NCBI RefSeq assembly: GCF_910592395.1
Contig: NC_088309.1
Span: 24,246,599 to 24,310,598, forward strand
Direction: 5' to 3'
DNA: 64,000 bases
Origin: Lineus longissimus
Lineage: Eukaryota; Nemertea; Pilidiophora; Heteronemertea; Lineidae
The notes beneath the pieces are model-generated. The model was given only the letters and a program-made list of their open reading frames with translations. It was not told the origin of the DNA and ran no database searches. A program made the translations under genes and the position numbers. Below, piece after piece: positions 26,549-37,884 of the stretch (positions are counted from its first letter, which is position 1; each line of letters opens with the position of its first letter).

Positions 26549-28210
26549 TTTGTGATAATTTACTCACACCTGTTCTCTAGGTGAATAACCTGCTTCACAG
26601 AGAGATATTACATGTAAACACCTGAAGGATGTGAATAAATTCATGTCAGGTTTATGCGATTGATAATCTATGAGGCAGTAAATTTGAAATGCCTCAATCA
26701 TTTTCCCATCAACTTTTATTTACTTTTGAAAATCTACTTTACAGTCACAAAATAAGGAGAATGAAAAAGTGTACATAATTTCTCATTCACAGGCATTTGC
26801 CTGGGACATAGATTTCACCAGCGGTGTACGACCAGTAATACACAGCTGACTTTACTTGAAAACGTCTGTTTGTAGGCTTTTAGTGTCATTAAATTAGGGG
26901 AAAGGATGGTTTTTCTAATGACAAAACCATTATATCAGCATTTTTTTGAGCAATCAGTGTTTTCGGTTTGATCCCTCACCCCATATGCGAAAATCATGAA
27001 AATACAGGGGTTTCAGTTTTTTTAAGGAGCTTTGAAGTTGTTGGTACACCTGAGCTCTTTTATCTTACTTGGTTTTCATGTATATGTTTTTCCAATCAAC
27101 AGGATGTTAGTTTTGTGAGTACACAAGGCAGAATACAATAATATCATGACAGAACTATCCAGCTAAGCTTATTTTCACTGATCTGCCTATCAGGATATTT
27201 TGTTTACAGAATAATCAGTAAACATTTACATTATCTTTGATATTTTCTCTTGGAGATTTGTGTATTCTTCACTTTCTGCTTCAGGTCAAAGCATGCAAAG
27301 GAGAACATGTACATGATACTATGCAAGGATGCAAGCATGACATCCTTTTTCAAATAGCTAGAATTTGCAGAGCTCAGATGTTTTTGTTCGGGCAACCAGT
27401 GCTGACCCGCAGGGGAGTAAACCCAACGATATATGTTGGCTTAGTCCTTTGTGCACATGAAGATTAGGATAAAACCAGATGTCAACAATTTATAGTCGGC
27501 CTATAGTATTAGCACAGCATTTACTGCTATTTTTCACAACTGTGATTAGAATCAAGAACCTCTATATATTATGACTGTAAATTAGTTCAAATATGCCAGA
27601 GTAATTGCTGGTACCATTAACAGGTGCATGTATATGTGATAAAGTGAAGGCCTAATACATACACATACCAGTGTATTTTTAATGCAGCATCCGCATCATG
27701 ACAGTTCCTCTAGAAGAAATGGATTTGATAAAAACCCATTACTTCAAAATTTAAAGTATACCAAATGGATTTTTTGATTTCAAACTACAGCTTAGAATGT
27801 AAATGTAGTATGCATTTTCTATTGAAGAACCACCCTCTATCATATAGAAACTCGGTAATTACCAATAGTGCTGTCCACCAGTATCTTACAACCCTCCCAG
27901 AAGACATAATATTGGCAGTTTGTGGATTTTCGCCCTCGATTGGTCTTACGTTAATTTGACAACAGATTCTGCTGTGACAGACAACACTATCATCTCTAAT
28001 CAAGAAGTAGTATCATATCAAATGCCAAACACCAAAATGGCTACTATTCAATTGACAAGGTTCTTATCTCCTCATGCATCAAGTAAGCAGGAGAGAAAAT
28101 CGATACAGTAAGATACCTTTTCTCAAGTAGACTATGCACCAGACAAGTGTATTCCAAACGCTTTACTCAATTGCCAGTGTTGTATGAGAGGCAAGGAATA
28201 GAATCAATAT
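26549..28210. other. non-coding stretch, no gene recognised
   Basis: Only short frames without motifs. No repeats of note beyond T-rich runs near 26940-27020. Confidence 0.45.
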
Positions 28211-28214
28211 ACTC

Positions 28215-28580
28215 ATCTTGGGAGTCATCACTAATGTTATTCTCAGCCAGCAGATTACTTCAAGTGCCACCATCAGGTGTCTCATTAACCCTTGGAGTCA
28301 TCACTAACACGTAATTCTCAGCCAACCGATTACTCCCCATTCGGTATATCATTAACCCTTGGAGTAATCATGAACACGTAATTCTCAGCCAACCGATTAC
28401 TCCCCATTCGGTATATCATTAACCCATGGAGTCATCACGAACACGTAATTCTCAGCCAACCGATTACTCCCCATTGGCTATATCATTAACCCTTGGAGTC
28501 ATCACGAACATGTTATTTTCAGCCAACAAAGTTTCCTCAGTGCTACCATCAGGCTTATCAATAACTCATTAAGTCAACAC
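28215..28580 (+). repeat. 67-bp tandem array with distinct edge monomers
   Basis: CTTGGAGTCATCAC-type units start at 28217, 28291, 28358, 28425 and 28492; the last three steps are exactly 67 bp. The three middle units are nearly identical and contain ACCGATTACTCCCCATT. The first and last units differ from the core in the same way: both have TGTTATT.TCAGCCA and GTGC.ACCATCAGG. That pattern suggests a homogenised core between older outer monomers. There are no unique spacers, so it is not a CRISPR array. Confidence 0.8.
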
Positions 28581-28584
28581 ATAT

Positions 28585-29376
28585 TCATTTTCTTTCTGAA
28601 AATCCCCAGTTTGTATTTTTAAGGCATCAGAAACATCAAAACTCATCATTTATTTCTGAATAATATCTGCATGTAACTTTCATAAATAGAAACTTGTCTC
28701 CAGTTACCATGTATCAACACTTCCTTGTCACAGAATCAAAATATTCTGAACGTTGACTCCAAGCCATAAATTTTATAGATATGAACAGATCTCCAGTTAC
28801 CATTGATGATAATATAAGTTCACAGATTACCGGGAGAAAGATAATTATAGGGATGAGAACATTTTCATTGATCCAATTACACTGACAATGCGCACGGCAA
28901 GATTTATCTTTATTCAGCTTGGTGTATTATTGATCACGGATGTTTGAAGTTACGGATGTTTGAGGAACAAGCACAAGCTTTTGCCTCGTGGGATTAACCA
29001 TTATTCAAGGAGATCTTATGCTATTGAGACAATCTGTTATTGTTGGTTGGGGGTAGGTCATTGGTTTTGGATCAAAATTTATTTAAATTATGAGGGAGTG
29101 TTTTTTTACCTTATAAAATACAGACTGGAAATCAAGCCCCCAAAAAGAACATTCGAAAATTTTAATCCTGATAAATGCTTTACTTTTCTCTATACAGTAT
29201 ATCAAAATCGTAACACCTTTTATTCAAAAACCCAACACCCTCTAAGGCTGTGTATCCATAGACCTTTTAATGAAGGAATTTTTCTTTTACGGGTACTGGT
29301 AATAAGTGCTATATTCCGATGACTGATATGGCCTGATCACCAAGACTGTTCAAGGATAAGCAAAGTTTGGGAGGTT
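28585..29376. other. downstream flank of the MADF-BESS gene, probably including its 3' UTR
   Basis: The part next to the stop codon (about 29200-29376) is the likely 3' UTR of the minus-strand gene. A 120-codon plus-strand frame at 28960-29322 overlaps it; its translation is rich in aromatic and basic residues, matches no known domain and is read as chance. Confidence 0.4.
29219..29224 (-). terminator. candidate polyadenylation signal AATAAA
   Basis: TTTATT on the plus strand reads AATAAA on the minus strand, about 155 nt after the stop codon of the MADF-BESS gene. Other T/A-rich candidates lie further down (near 29080), so the site in use is uncertain. Confidence 0.35.
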
Positions 29377-30897
29377 TCATTGGTGATGGGGTGGTCGTTC
29401 TGTAACTTCCGAGAGGGCCTGTAACACATTCATTTGAAATTTGATAAAATCAGAGGAAGAAAGTTTATCAACTTCAGGAAGAATCGAACGGAAGAACCCC
29501 ATGCGGTGTGACTCGACTGGATAGGGTTGGTTGAATCGGTCTGCCTCACTTATGGTAAAGGCAGTAGCATCTGCACTGCCATCTCTTGCGTGTTGCCTTT
29601 TAGTTAGGCTACTTTCCTTCACTCCTATGGATGGGGGATTAATCAGGTCTGGAAACATCTCAATCGAAGCTGTATAGGCCAGGGATGTGTCTTCTTTCTT
29701 TAGGCTTCCGTCTTCTGTCCCTTTTTCGATTCCGTCATCATCACAAGTATTGTATTCTTCTTGTTCAACCACAGTCAAACAGTTGGTTACCATGTCTCTT
29801 GGTTCCTTAACTGGAAGCAGAAATGACATGGCTTCTAAATACTTCCAGTGGTGACGATTTGATGTACCACTGCTGGATGGATGCTTCTTCAGTCGGAGGA
29901 GTGCCTTTGAGTGAGCCTGTCTCAGCCTAGTCCATGTTTTCTGCACGCTGAACCCTGAAATCAAATTTATAAATTGCTATATGATAATAATAGTACTGTT
30001 TAATGAAAGTGCTGAAAATGTCTTAAACATGTTGAGAATATCAGGTAACCTCAGCAAAATCAAATAGTACTGGCCCGCTGTACCATGATTAATCAATCAT
30101 ATGAATTATTTTTCAGGCATCTGAATACTGGAGGATTTCCATCCATGACTGTTCCTTCACATACATCAAAACAAGCTACTGAATGACATGTGCATAAGAC
30201 GCGACAAGTCTTGTGGGAAGTTGCCACCTCAAACATCCAACGTTTGGCATGATCATGCTAAAAGATTCCGATATTTCTCTGGCTTCCCATTTGCTGTCTG
30301 GACTCTTAATGGTAAACATATGCCTTAGTGTAATCCCATTAACACTGGTTCCAAGTACTACAATTACTGACATTCCCCCAGCATTGCTTCAATGGCACTC
30401 TGTGATGCAGACTCATTTTTCAATCATTATGGCCAGCACGGCAGGATAAGTCATGCCAATGTTTTTAAAAATACTCGCATGTGTCAGATGTTAAATAAAG
30501 GCAAACAAACACTTCCATTGATGGCTTTGGGATGTGGACATAAGGTGATGAGGCTTTCTGTAATCTGTGAAAGCCTCTATCTTTAGTGAATAGGAGCTTG
30601 ATAGGAGCTTTTGTAATATTTTGCCGAGATGAAATGTTTCCGACTGTTTCTAGACTGCCATGTTCTCATACAACTGTATCTGCATTACCGACATTGATCA
30701 CATACAACAAATGTAACTGTTGTAATACATAAAAATAAAATGAGATATATCAAAAACCCACCTGTTGCTTGTCCAAATTTCTTCTGGATTTTTCTCCATA
30801 CAAGCTCCCTCTGGAGTCGGTTGTGGTAGTCTTTGTTTTTTGGGTCCCAGAGAAGTTCATGACAGCTCACCTCTTCGATTAACTGAGCTTCACTCAT
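29377..30897 (-). CDS. MADF-BESS domain transcription factor, two exons
   Basis: Exon 1 is 30897-30762 and exon 2 is 29954-29377. The donor reads ACAG|GTGGGT and the acceptor TTGATTTCAG|GG, and the split glycine codon joins in frame to give 237 residues. Residues about 6-95 form a MADF (Adf-1-type Myb/SANT-like) domain: LIEEV, LLWD (Trp17), Tyr24, VWRKI (Trp34), KTWTRLR (Trp53), HHWKYLEAMSFL (Trp82). These are the spaced tryptophans and aromatics of the fold, and the intron falls inside the domain. Residues about 198-230 (FFRSILPEVDKL...FQMNVLQAL) match the BESS protein-interaction motif. Between them is an acidic, presumably disordered linker. The family acts in the nucleus, binding DNA through MADF and partners through BESS. 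The start is the Met just before the domain; the frame stays open about 23 codons upstream, so a longer N-terminus or a 5' exon is possible. It is probably a host gene, but MADF/Myb-like proteins also accompany PIF/Harbinger transposons; no DDE transposase is seen nearby. The specific orthologue cannot be named. Confidence 0.9.
29955..30761 (-). other. intron of the MADF-BESS gene (807 bp)
   Basis: A phase-1 GT-AG intron interrupting the MADF domain after the Gln-Ala-Thr that precedes the split glycine codon. The short open frames inside it on both strands (60-78 codons) show no domain. The 3' end is T-rich but has a weak polypyrimidine tract. Confidence 0.85.
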
Positions 30898-31069
30898 CAC
30901 ATTAGCCTTGTACCCTCTTGTAGCATCCAGAAGAGAAGGAGAATGTTCATTCCCTACATTCCCTCTCTACAGGGCACATGTGCCATGCACAAGAAGAAAG
31001 GTTCAAATAATACAGACTATCGAATTGCCAATAGGCCAAACAAAGGTTCACTGTCTGTGTGGCATGTCA
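30898..31069 (-). promoter_or_regulatory. probable 5' UTR / proximal promoter of the MADF-BESS gene
   Basis: Sequence immediately upstream of the chosen start. The frame is open back to a stop at 30967-30969. No convincing minus-strand TATA box is seen. The 134-codon plus-strand frame (30908-31312) that covers this area is not recognisable and includes an inverted repeat, so it is not called as a gene. Confidence 0.35.
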
Positions 31070-31310
31070 CAGCCTATCTATAGACTGTTCGCTTGTGCAG
31101 TTTTCCTTTGGTTGATGTTCGCCTGTGACCTTGTGACCTGCCACACAGGCAATGAAACTGTTTGGCTTGTTGGGCATTTTGGTAGGCTGCGCCGTGTGCA
31201 TAGCACATTTGCCCTTTTGACCGGGAGTATAAAACAAGCTAATTGTTTTGCCCGGTCACAAGGCAACGGTCAACTCGACAAGTCCACAAGAGAACAGTCT
31301 ATGGATACCT
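31070..31310. repeat. imperfect inverted repeat with central hairpin, upstream of the MADF-BESS gene
   Basis: The left arm near 31070-31140 (ATCTATAGACTGTTCGCTTGTG ... CTTGTGACC) resembles the reverse complement of the right arm near 31250-31310 (ATCCATAGACTGTTCTCTTGTG ... CTTGTGACC). An inner hairpin at 31218-31258 has a perfect 8-bp outer stem (TGACCGGG/CCCGGTCA) and a 7-bp inner stem (AAAACAA/TTGTTTT). This may be a small MITE-like element or a cruciform-prone regulatory region. Confidence 0.55.
31126..31139 (-). promoter_or_regulatory. DR2 nuclear-receptor-type element
   Basis: On the minus strand AGGTCACAAGGTCA is a perfect direct repeat of the AGGTCA half-site with a 2-bp spacer, the arrangement used by RXR heterodimers such as RAR. 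It lies about 230 bp upstream of the MADF-BESS start and in the same orientation. Confidence 0.4.
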
Positions 31311-31319
31311 AGCCTTAAA

Positions 31320-31990
31320 CAGATGACTCTTAATTAAACAATTCTGAATAAAAATATCAAGGGTAGCCATTACATCTGAACCAGAAAAATGCTTCAAGGT
31401 TAGCCACCCTCAAATTGACCACAAAATGGCACATTGTGTCAGGTATCTGTCGTGGATATCTGATTTCCTTGCCACAATCGTTACACCTGACTCCAAAATC
31501 ACCACTTAAACGAACAATGGCACCAACGTTTTAGGGGACCTCTGAATCTGGATAATTTCTCATGGTCCAAGGGCAACAATGGCAAACAAATCATGCAAGT
31601 GGATCTCACACAGCAAGGTCAACGTGAATTTTGAGATAGAATCCTGATTAATTCACTAAGTGATACAAAAGGTTTAAATAAAGGTTGGCAGTTGAATGGA
31701 AATATGGTGATGCGGAATACATTCACTCGCACCAGGACATAGCATCCCACATGCATTGTTGAAAATGAACAAACAATTTTGAAATCCTTATGCAGATGAG
31801 GAAATAAAATGGTCCAGGGACCATGTGCTCACCTCGGGTAATGCTAATGCATGTCATTTGCAGTGGATATGGGGAGAACAGTTTCGGTCATTGATGTCAA
31901 TTTTGCGATTTTAGGGGAAGTGGTGTGGTAGTGCAGCTTTATTTCCTGGGGCAGTTTATATCAATATTCCATCACAAAACTGAGCTTAAA
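31320..31990. other. non-coding stretch, nothing seen
   Basis: No gene, repeat or RNA recognised. Confidence 0.4.
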
Positions 31991-31997
31991 ATGGTTT

Positions 31998-32292
31998 CCA
32001 AGATGGCCGTCAGTTCAAATTTCACCAAATTTTTCAGTCAGTTCAAAATTTTGAAAAATTTTCAAAGTCAAAAAAGTTTTAGAACTGATGATATTGGTTC
32101 ATTTTGGGCAGAAAAAAAACCAGTAAAAAAAAATTTTTGTTCACATTTCAGTCAGTTCAAATTCTTTTTTCAAAGTCAAAAAAGTTTTGTGACTGATGAT
32201 GTTGCTTCATTTTGAGCAGAAAAAAAAACAAGTGAAAGAATACTTAGACTTAGAAATTTTTTCATCTTTCAGAGTTGGTTCAAAAGTTCAGA
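31998..32292 (+). repeat. AT-rich dispersed repeat family, copy B (about two internal units)
   Basis: The block CAAAGTCAAAAAAGTTTT.GAACTGATGAT.TTG.TTCATTTTG.GCAGAAAAAA occurs twice about 118 bp apart, followed by TTTTTTCATCTTTCAGAGTTG. It matches copies A, C, E and D. The 96-codon frame through it encodes repeated FQSQKSF-type peptide, an artefact of the repeat. Confidence 0.75.
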
Positions 32293-34890
32293 TTAATTAT
32301 CACAACTCTTTTTTTCACACAGTTTTCATAACCCCCTTTCATGAACACCTTTTTTATAACAACAGCTGACCCGACCGCTGACTTAACTCTAACAAATTAC
32401 CCCCACTTCATTTTTAACAATTCTAACACTGAACAGTTAACAATTTATCAGCAACATGGGGTAAACCAGGTGATCAGTTTGAAGCAAGGATTGACCTCTA
32501 TGCTAGGTTAACATAGAGTTCACATTAAATGTTACTTGTACTATGTCACTTAAAGAACAGACAAGTAGTTTCCAAAGAGCAGGCTACATGTGATCCACGA
32601 TGTCACTTTTCATCCTCATGTCATGTCGTGTCATGGAAAATCTCCAATTTGATTTCGAATCATGACTGAACCTAGCCTTTAAACGCAAATTGCCTTAATG
32701 GACTGAGTGAGGAAGGACAATAAGCTGCCAAAGACACATCTCAATGATCACACTCAACGCCCAGCAAAACAAACCAAGAGCAGATACAACTTCAAGGATT
32801 GCACCCATGAGGGCTGTTAAAATCTCAATGGGTCTCAGGTGTGGAAAAGTGTGGGTTCGTCTATCCAAAGGCCAGGAGCAGATGATCAGTCAGGCAAAGT
32901 CCTCTGATGGGTCAATCATAGGATGATCAAGCCAATTCATTGTACTCAGCCTTAAACTGAAAGCTGTAAGAATAAATGAGATACTGCACATTTCTAAAAT
33001 CTTGTACATTGTTTAGGTAGAGGGCAGTTTACGAACCTGCTTTTTTGGCAAAATACAATACCATTGCCTGATTGACCTTCAGTACTATGGGTTTTTGACA
33101 CTGCCCGACTGACAATGTCATGGTAGTTTTGCAACTCATCAGGAAGAGAGAACAAAGAAACTGGGCAGAGATAATTTATGGAATGGTTCCTATTGTTTGT
33201 GTAACTGAACCAGCTTGGCTATGATACAGCACAGTTTACTTCTGACAAATATTGACATAACTTGTGTAAATTTGTTTGCCATCATTTTTCTAGCATAACA
33301 CTCATTTCAGGCAGTTTTATATTACGCACTGTACTTCAAATAGAATATGAGGTTTTTTATGTGAAAGTATTCTTAATTTCATTAGATCGAATTTTGAGTC
33401 AGGAACAGCGGGAGAAATAGAAAAGCTTCTTGGTGGAAATTCATACCATCTAAATCTAAATTCTCTGTAGGCATAATATACACTCATCTAAAAACAGGGG
33501 AAAGTCAAACATTCCATTGATATTTGTCCCTCAACTGTATATTATCAAATACAACACTATGCTATACTGCCCAACACAGAATGTGTATTTGGTTGACCTT
33601 AAAATTCATAACAACACCCTCGAAATGACTTCGAAAAGCACTCATCTGAACAATTCCTATCTGAATAATTCATGGCATCCCTTCTATAAATTACATCAGC
33701 AATTTATGACACATCTCATCATTTTAGAATGATTGCAGTAATAAATATCCAGACTGATGTTCATAAACGCTGTTAATGGGACTTAATGTATCTGTACTTC
33801 ATGTCCAGCGATGATAATGGAATATATAACCAAATCACAGTCCGTTACAACATCAGGTAATAAGTAAGTTTATTGTAAGTTGCACATGAAATAAAGGATG
33901 GGCCGGTTTGTGATTTATGTCCATGGTACTTGCCCTGTTTAGCATAATTTGTACCAGAGTTCAATATAGCAGAGACAACAAAACCATTGGCTTTTTAGCA
34001 CGTCTTCCATGAGATGGAAATTGCACTCCTCGAACTAAAGGTCATAGTTGGGGTCTGAGCTGTTGATATTTTTCAGCTTGGTCTGGGTTATTAAGAAAAG
34101 AAATCAAATAGGTCATCATCACCTTGATATTGAGTACAATGAGCCTCGAAGTGAAAATCCAAGATTTTAAATTTTATTTGCTCTAGAGCAGGTTGGACTT
34201 CCAGTGAAAGCCATTTTCTGAGCCAGACAATGCAATATGTACTTGACATTGTGCATTCACAAAGCCCTTTCCCATATCCCATTAAAACAACTGTATCATT
34301 TGACTGAGCTATAGACTTTCACTACACAGCCTCAGCAATCTGTTATACCGATCTGACAAGACTGCCATAATCATCATACATACATGTAGCAGACTTCTCC
34401 AGAATCAAATTTTGTGGTTGTTAATCTTTCAACAATTCATATTTTCAATATTTTCCTTTATCCTTCAAGAACAGCTGCTACCAGGTACAAGCACCTCTAC
34501 CCAAGCCAACCTTCCGGCAATGCAACCGTTTTCACCACGTAGATCTCTCACCCGCTTTTAATGTCAGCATGTCGTGTTGACTCGAGATCACTTCTATCGT
34601 CTGCTAGCATTGTTGTCTGCTCGCTTTGTCACTGAAGTGTCAGGGGAGTTTAATCAATTAAGTGAGAACATCTCGCATTGTGTGAGAGAGGATCACCTTA
34701 AAGATAACATCACAATTCGACTCCACCTGCATTAACTAAATATGTACTTAGAGATATCTCGATTTATTCAGCATTGAGTTGGCATATCTTACAGGGCATT
34801 TATGTCATGATGAATATGAAGTCTGTCACTGACAAGAGTTTGAACATATAAGGTGCTCTTGGTGCATTATTTTCATGATCAATGAATTAC
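32293..34890. other. non-coding stretch, no gene recognised
   Basis: Only short frames without motifs. The area near 34500-34720 is less AT-rich and looks like unique sequence; it is a candidate conserved non-coding segment on appearance only. Confidence 0.4.
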
Positions 34891-34909
34891 ACTGCGGTAA
34901 GAAAAATAA

Positions 34910-35200
34910 CCCAGCTGACTTTTAAAGGCCATACAAGGAGAAAAGTGCACCTAAGGAAGTGCATAAAAGGTGATGATTATTACTGCCGTGAGCGATAAAA
35001 AGATCATCAGAGGAAAATTACCTTGTTATTTTTATGATGAATGAATAACGTGATGCAAAATAAGTACAGTAAGTACAGTTGACTTATACAGGGCATACTA
35101 CTAGAGAAGTGCAGTCAGTGCCATTGACCTTTAAGAGACATACAACAATATATGCGCAGTAGGAACAGCCAACTTTTAAGACATACTGAAGTATGAGTAA
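34910..35200 (+). repeat. faint ~46-bp degenerate tandem repeat
   Basis: Variants of TGACTTTTAAAGGCATAC followed by a GTGCA- or TGCGCAGT-like block recur near 34917, 35079, 35125 and 35168; the last two spacings are about 45 bp. The copies are very diverged. Confidence 0.35.
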
Positions 35201-37305
35201 GAAAAATGACATTACTAACCAAGGGTGAGAAAAGCTATTAAAATGATTAGCAGAATTCATTGATCCTTCAACTTTACAGAGGTAGTGAAAATACATGCAA
35301 AGTATGATTGATGTCTTTTAAAAAGTAGATAGAAAATTGGAAGACATGCTTTTGGCATTTTCTACGACATTTTTACTGAAAGATGCGTTTCCAATATCAC
35401 CATCCTCCCTGTATCATGTGCAAAGGTCACATAAATGCTGTAAATGTCATCAAATACACTCAATAGATTGAGCCTGTGTGACTTTGATATATGCGAAGCC
35501 TGTGGCATTACTGCTCAAATGCCAGCATACATCTGGAGGACAACTGCTTCATAACTGACCAAGAGGAAGCCCAGCCATAGCCCACACCATTCCATCAAAA
35601 ACTACGTTGTATGCCAAACTACGACCTTCCCAAGGATGAAGCCCATAATTAGCAGAACACAGAAGACTTAAGAGCGCAAAAAAAATCCTTACATAGGGCA
35701 GTGCCAATCAAATGATGTTCTTGTAAAAATGCTCAAACCAAAGATTTGAAGAACAGGTGAAGTATTTCATTTGCTAGCAGCATTTTCTGTACCAGCACAA
35801 CATTATCATCCATGATATATACCTGCAAAGCAAGCTATCCCCGAACCTAGGGGAAAGCCTCCACTCTCTGATTTGGTATTCATGGGCACTATCTGTCCAA
35901 TTACGCTAGCACCCAGAGGGACATGCAAAGCTGCTCTGCTAATTGACTGTTCAGATTATACAGGAGTTATAATGATCTCAAAAGAGCAGGAGGGACACAA
36001 GGCATGGCAAGGCTCAGAGCTTTCTAGAGATGTTCCGTGCTCACATGGAATCTGGAATTGTTTTCTTGAAGAGACAGTGATGGACATCCGATTGTTCCCT
36101 ATGTGGTATTTTGAGGGTGGTAAAAATAGCCCCAATTCACTGGAGATGACCTTTTGTCATGCTATCTTCAATCTCATTTAGAGGGACAAAAATGTAGAGA
36201 TCAGTTTTCAAACATGTTCAGGGTCATCAGACATTTCAGAATGGAAAGGAAGTGAGGTTGGGTTCTTTTTCTCCATCCATCTTTTTATTGCTTACTAGTC
36301 ACCTCTACTTAGGTGACGTATCCATCATCTACAACTAAACCATCGTGTCACAAAAACGTTTGAGATTGCAACGCCCTCCTGTCGTACACTTATATAGGAA
36401 ATTCAGCCTGTTAACCTGTTAAGTGGGAATTTTGAACTTGATCGGGCAAGAAGCTCATGATCGGAGACCAGAGAGCAGTTTATGTTATTCCGCATATTGC
36501 CCTTTTTCTCACCACAGATTCAAATACCAGTCCATAGCAGAACCAACCATCATCAATCAATTGACTGCGTTTCCCCAACATGAATGTAAACCCCGGGTTA
36601 ACAGCTCCCACATGGATGGCTATTCATGATACATATTCCATATCCAATCCTCTGGGCTAACTACTCCCCACAGGAAAGCAAGTGTTCTATACAGTCGCTT
36701 GATTATCCCTGGTCCCATTTCCCCACCGATGCCACACGCATGTTAAATGACTGCCAACGAGGCATCTAAAGCAGTTCATTCCACTGTACATGTATTTGTA
36801 AAGCTGTTAGCTGGGCATCATTAGTCCCAATATTAACCAAGTAAATACAGGAGCCAGGTCTATTTGTTCAGAATGGTCACAATGTCAACGATATATCATA
36901 CGGTTTCGTAATTGTAATAAATTGGTATAAGATGTGACCAGTCCATGATACAACTTAGTCTCCGTCATCATCATCATGTGAGGCTTGTTGTGGCAGCTGC
37001 GTAATTTTTGGATTACGGATCTTTTGTGAGCTGTGGAGTTGGCTACTGATGGTTGTTGAAATCACCCTGTCAGACAGGGGGTGATTTCCTTAATGGTGAA
37101 CATGAGATCAGAGGAACATGGTCTGGGTTACTGATGGGTTTCCTTGGTTTATATCTTAGATGGCCATCAGCAAAGGCAATTGGATGCTGAAGCTGAATTT
37201 ATAGACATTAGGAGCAAGTAATAGGCAAGTAGGGTGAATTTTACATGATGCATTTTCCATCGAGACCTCTTCGTTGATAAAACAAAACCAGCCGTCCTCC
37301 ATCCT
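35201..37305. other. non-coding stretch, nothing recognised
   Basis: The 102-codon plus frame at 35873-36181 has no recognisable domain. No repeats or RNA genes seen. Confidence 0.4.
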
Positions 37306-37309
37306 TCCA

Positions 37310-37380
37310 AATTTCCAAATGATGGTGTATCTTCATTTTAAGCAGAAAAAAATCAAGTGAAAAAAAATTTGGACTTGTGC
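37310..37380 (+). repeat. AT-rich dispersed repeat family, copy C (fragment)
   Basis: ATGATG.TGTATCTTCATTTT followed by AAGCAGAAAAAAATCAAGTG and AAAAAAAATTTGGACTT matches the centre of copies A and B. Only about 70 bp are preserved. Confidence 0.6.
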
Positions 37381-37807
37381 GCAAATAATAATTCTCATGA
37401 CATCCCAGATTCTCCCAGGATGCATACATATCTCATTCTTTTTTCAATGACCAGAATTGAATTCCATAAAGCAAATTGATCCAGGGTTATAGAAAACCAT
37501 TACCATAAAACACAACACTACACACCCTGTTGACTGAAATTGAACAGGTGGGCTAATGGAAGCCTAAGGCAAAAGAGAAATATCAAGGATATCCGTATAT
37601 CTTATTGATCCTGGTCTACCAGTTTTAAGTATTCAGAAGCACACAACTGAGATTACCACGATGGTCAATGGGTTTGGCTTCCCACATTATTCTTCTATCT
37701 TCTTTCACCTCGAGGTACTCTGTTAGAGTCATTGTATTTACTGGAGGCCGCGACTGGTGGCTCAGGAATAGAAATATGCAATGTTGTAGTGCAGTAATTG
37801 CGGATTC

Positions 37808-37884
37808 AAACTTGCTGAAACTTGCTGAAACTTGCTGAAACTTGCTGAAACTTGCTGGAACTTGCTGAAACTTGCTGAAACTTG
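37808..37884 (+). repeat. decamer microsatellite (CTTGCTGAAA)7
   Basis: Seven consecutive 10-bp units from 37811 to 37880, one with a single A-to-G change, plus partial units at both ends. The near identity means recent expansion and likely length polymorphism. Confidence 0.95.

Noticed and set aside
28215-28580. CRISPR-like regular repeats
   Set aside because: Contiguous 67-bp units without unique spacers, in eukaryotic-type DNA; an ordinary minisatellite.
28960-29322. 120-codon plus-strand frame next to the MADF-BESS stop codon
   Set aside because: No domain match by eye, and it lies antisense to the presumed 3' UTR; no splice or expression argument.
29377-30897. Reading the MADF-BESS gene as part of an intact PIF/Harbinger transposon
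   Set aside because: No DDE transposase frame and no matching terminal inverted repeats flanking the gene were seen in the window.
30908-31312. 134-codon plus-strand frame upstream of the MADF-BESS gene
   Set aside because: No recognisable domain, overlaps an inverted repeat and the likely promoter of the opposite-strand gene.
31925-32215. 96-codon plus frame with repeated FQSQKSF peptide
   Set aside because: Lies inside the AT-rich dispersed repeat; the peptide repetition follows from the DNA repeat.
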